DNA of 5,436 nucleotides from Thiomargarita sp. (GTDB taxonomy: Bacteria; Pseudomonadota; Gammaproteobacteria; Beggiatoales; Beggiatoaceae). The notes under the pieces were generated by a model that was not told where the DNA came from, did not search any database, and saw only the letters and a list, made by a program, of their open reading frames with translations. The stretch is taken from the NCBI GenBank assembly GCA_030635005.1, contig DAOVZS010000147.1, forward strand, positions 1 through 5,436, written 5' to 3'. Shown one piece after another: positions 5,077-5,436 of this stretch. Numbering within the stretch: position 1 is the first letter of the stretch; every line of letters starts with the position of its first letter. The position numbers and the translations under genes were made by a program.

Positions 5077-5436
5077 CTAATGATCTTCATGCCAAAATGG
5101 TCCATCTGATTCTACAATACGTATTAACAATGCATGTTTTGTTAATTCACGAGTGATATGACACCGTTCTGTCCCAGTAAATTCTCCATCTCCCTTGAGA
5201 TTGAAGGTGTTATAATGACAATCACCTGCACAATGCCATTTGGCAATACATCCTTTGCAAAAATCCTGATAGCGGTGTCCCCATGTCCGAATTTCCTCAA
5301 GAACAGGCATATCAAACGTATAGCCTTGTTGAAAAGGTTTACCATAAAAAAACTTGTGTGCAAGTGCATCTTCTTCAGAATGACAATTATAACAAGCGGA
5401 TACATTGCCATCTGGCGAGAGTACAAACATATCTTG
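5077..5436 (-). CDS. Radical SAM protein, C-terminal SPASM domain (partial, cut by window edge)
   Basis: The reading frame is open to the right edge (Gln-Asp precede the first internal Met), so this is the last 119 residues of a longer gene; the Met at 5430 should not be taken as the true start. The visible part is a SPASM-type auxiliary iron-sulfur domain: DGNVSACYNC near the start, then CKGCIAKWHCAGDC, giving Cys60-x2-Cys63-x5-Cys69-x3-Cys73, and a final Cys92 in GTERCHI (numbers from the window edge). Such domains bind extra [4Fe-4S] clusters in radical SAM enzymes that modify peptides or mature other enzymes. The N-terminal radical SAM core with CxxxCxxC must lie outside the window, so this assignment rests on the SPASM pattern alone. 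Substrate and subfamily are not determinable here. The gene is convergent with DUF29 and ends at TAG 5077-5079. Confidence 0.85.
   Translation of the reverse strand, partial: QDMFVLSPDGNVSACYNCHSEEDALAHKFFYGKPFQQGYTFDMPVLEEIRTWGHRYQDFCKGCIAKWHCAGDCHYNTFNLKGDGEFTGTERCHITRELTKHALLIRIVESDGPFWHEDH

Noticed and set aside
5142..5426. 94-codon second minus-strand frame within the radical SAM region
   Set aside because: It overlaps the SPASM frame, which has an ordered Cys pattern; this frame has none.

Overview
The window is AT-rich, gene-dense bacterial chromosome, and its best fit is a gammaproteobacterium. The evidence is MutY, whose signature blocks (WISEIMLQQTQVATVIPYF, GLGYYARARNLHRA, HFHLDI) read like gammaproteobacterial MutY, together with a WbpL/WecA-like sugar-phosphate transferase and a DUF29 protein. 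Dispersed GC-rich hairpin repeats in an AT-rich background and the DUF29 gene would suit a large sulfur-oxidiser-type genome (Beggiatoa/Thiotrichales). That placement is a guess from pattern memory, not shown by the sequence.

Layout. Positions 101-1051 (minus) encode a polytopic polyprenyl-phosphate sugar-1-phosphate transferase of the MraY/WecA/WbpL family. Divergent from it, across only 29 bp, runs a two-gene operon on the plus strand: a MoxR-type AAA+ ATPase (1081-2163) whose stop overlaps the start of a DUF2201/VWA-like protein (2163-3299). After this pair comes a 108-bp spacer holding three copies of a 19-20 nt direct repeat wrapped around a 44-nt double-hairpin element. Next come mutY (3408-4415) and a DUF29 gene (4449-4898), also on plus. 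The spacer 4899-5076 holds a large set of mutually exclusive hairpins, a second copy of the 44-nt element in inverted orientation, and a nested AT-rich hairpin. The right edge (5077-5436, minus) is the C-terminal SPASM domain of a radical SAM protein that runs out of the window.

How the genes work together. The AAA and VWA genes form one functional unit: an ATP-driven remodelling ATPase and its MIDAS-bearing adaptor, comparable in logic to RavA-ViaA, CbbQ-CbbO and NorQ-NorD, with an unknown client. The VWA partner keeps an intact MIDAS, but the place where related proteins carry an HExxH metallopeptidase motif reads CEVMR, so it is probably not a protease. The other genes look like independent functions: envelope polysaccharide initiation, base-excision repair, an unknown DUF29 role, and peptide or protein modification or enzyme maturation by a radical SAM enzyme.

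The most unusual content is in the spacers. The two inverted 44-nt elements bracket mutY-DUF29, keep the same 10-nt spacing between their hairpins, and show paired stem changes that preserve folding. One of them is enclosed by direct repeats copied from the 3' end of the VWA gene. I see no tRNA, rRNA, CRISPR array or transposase.
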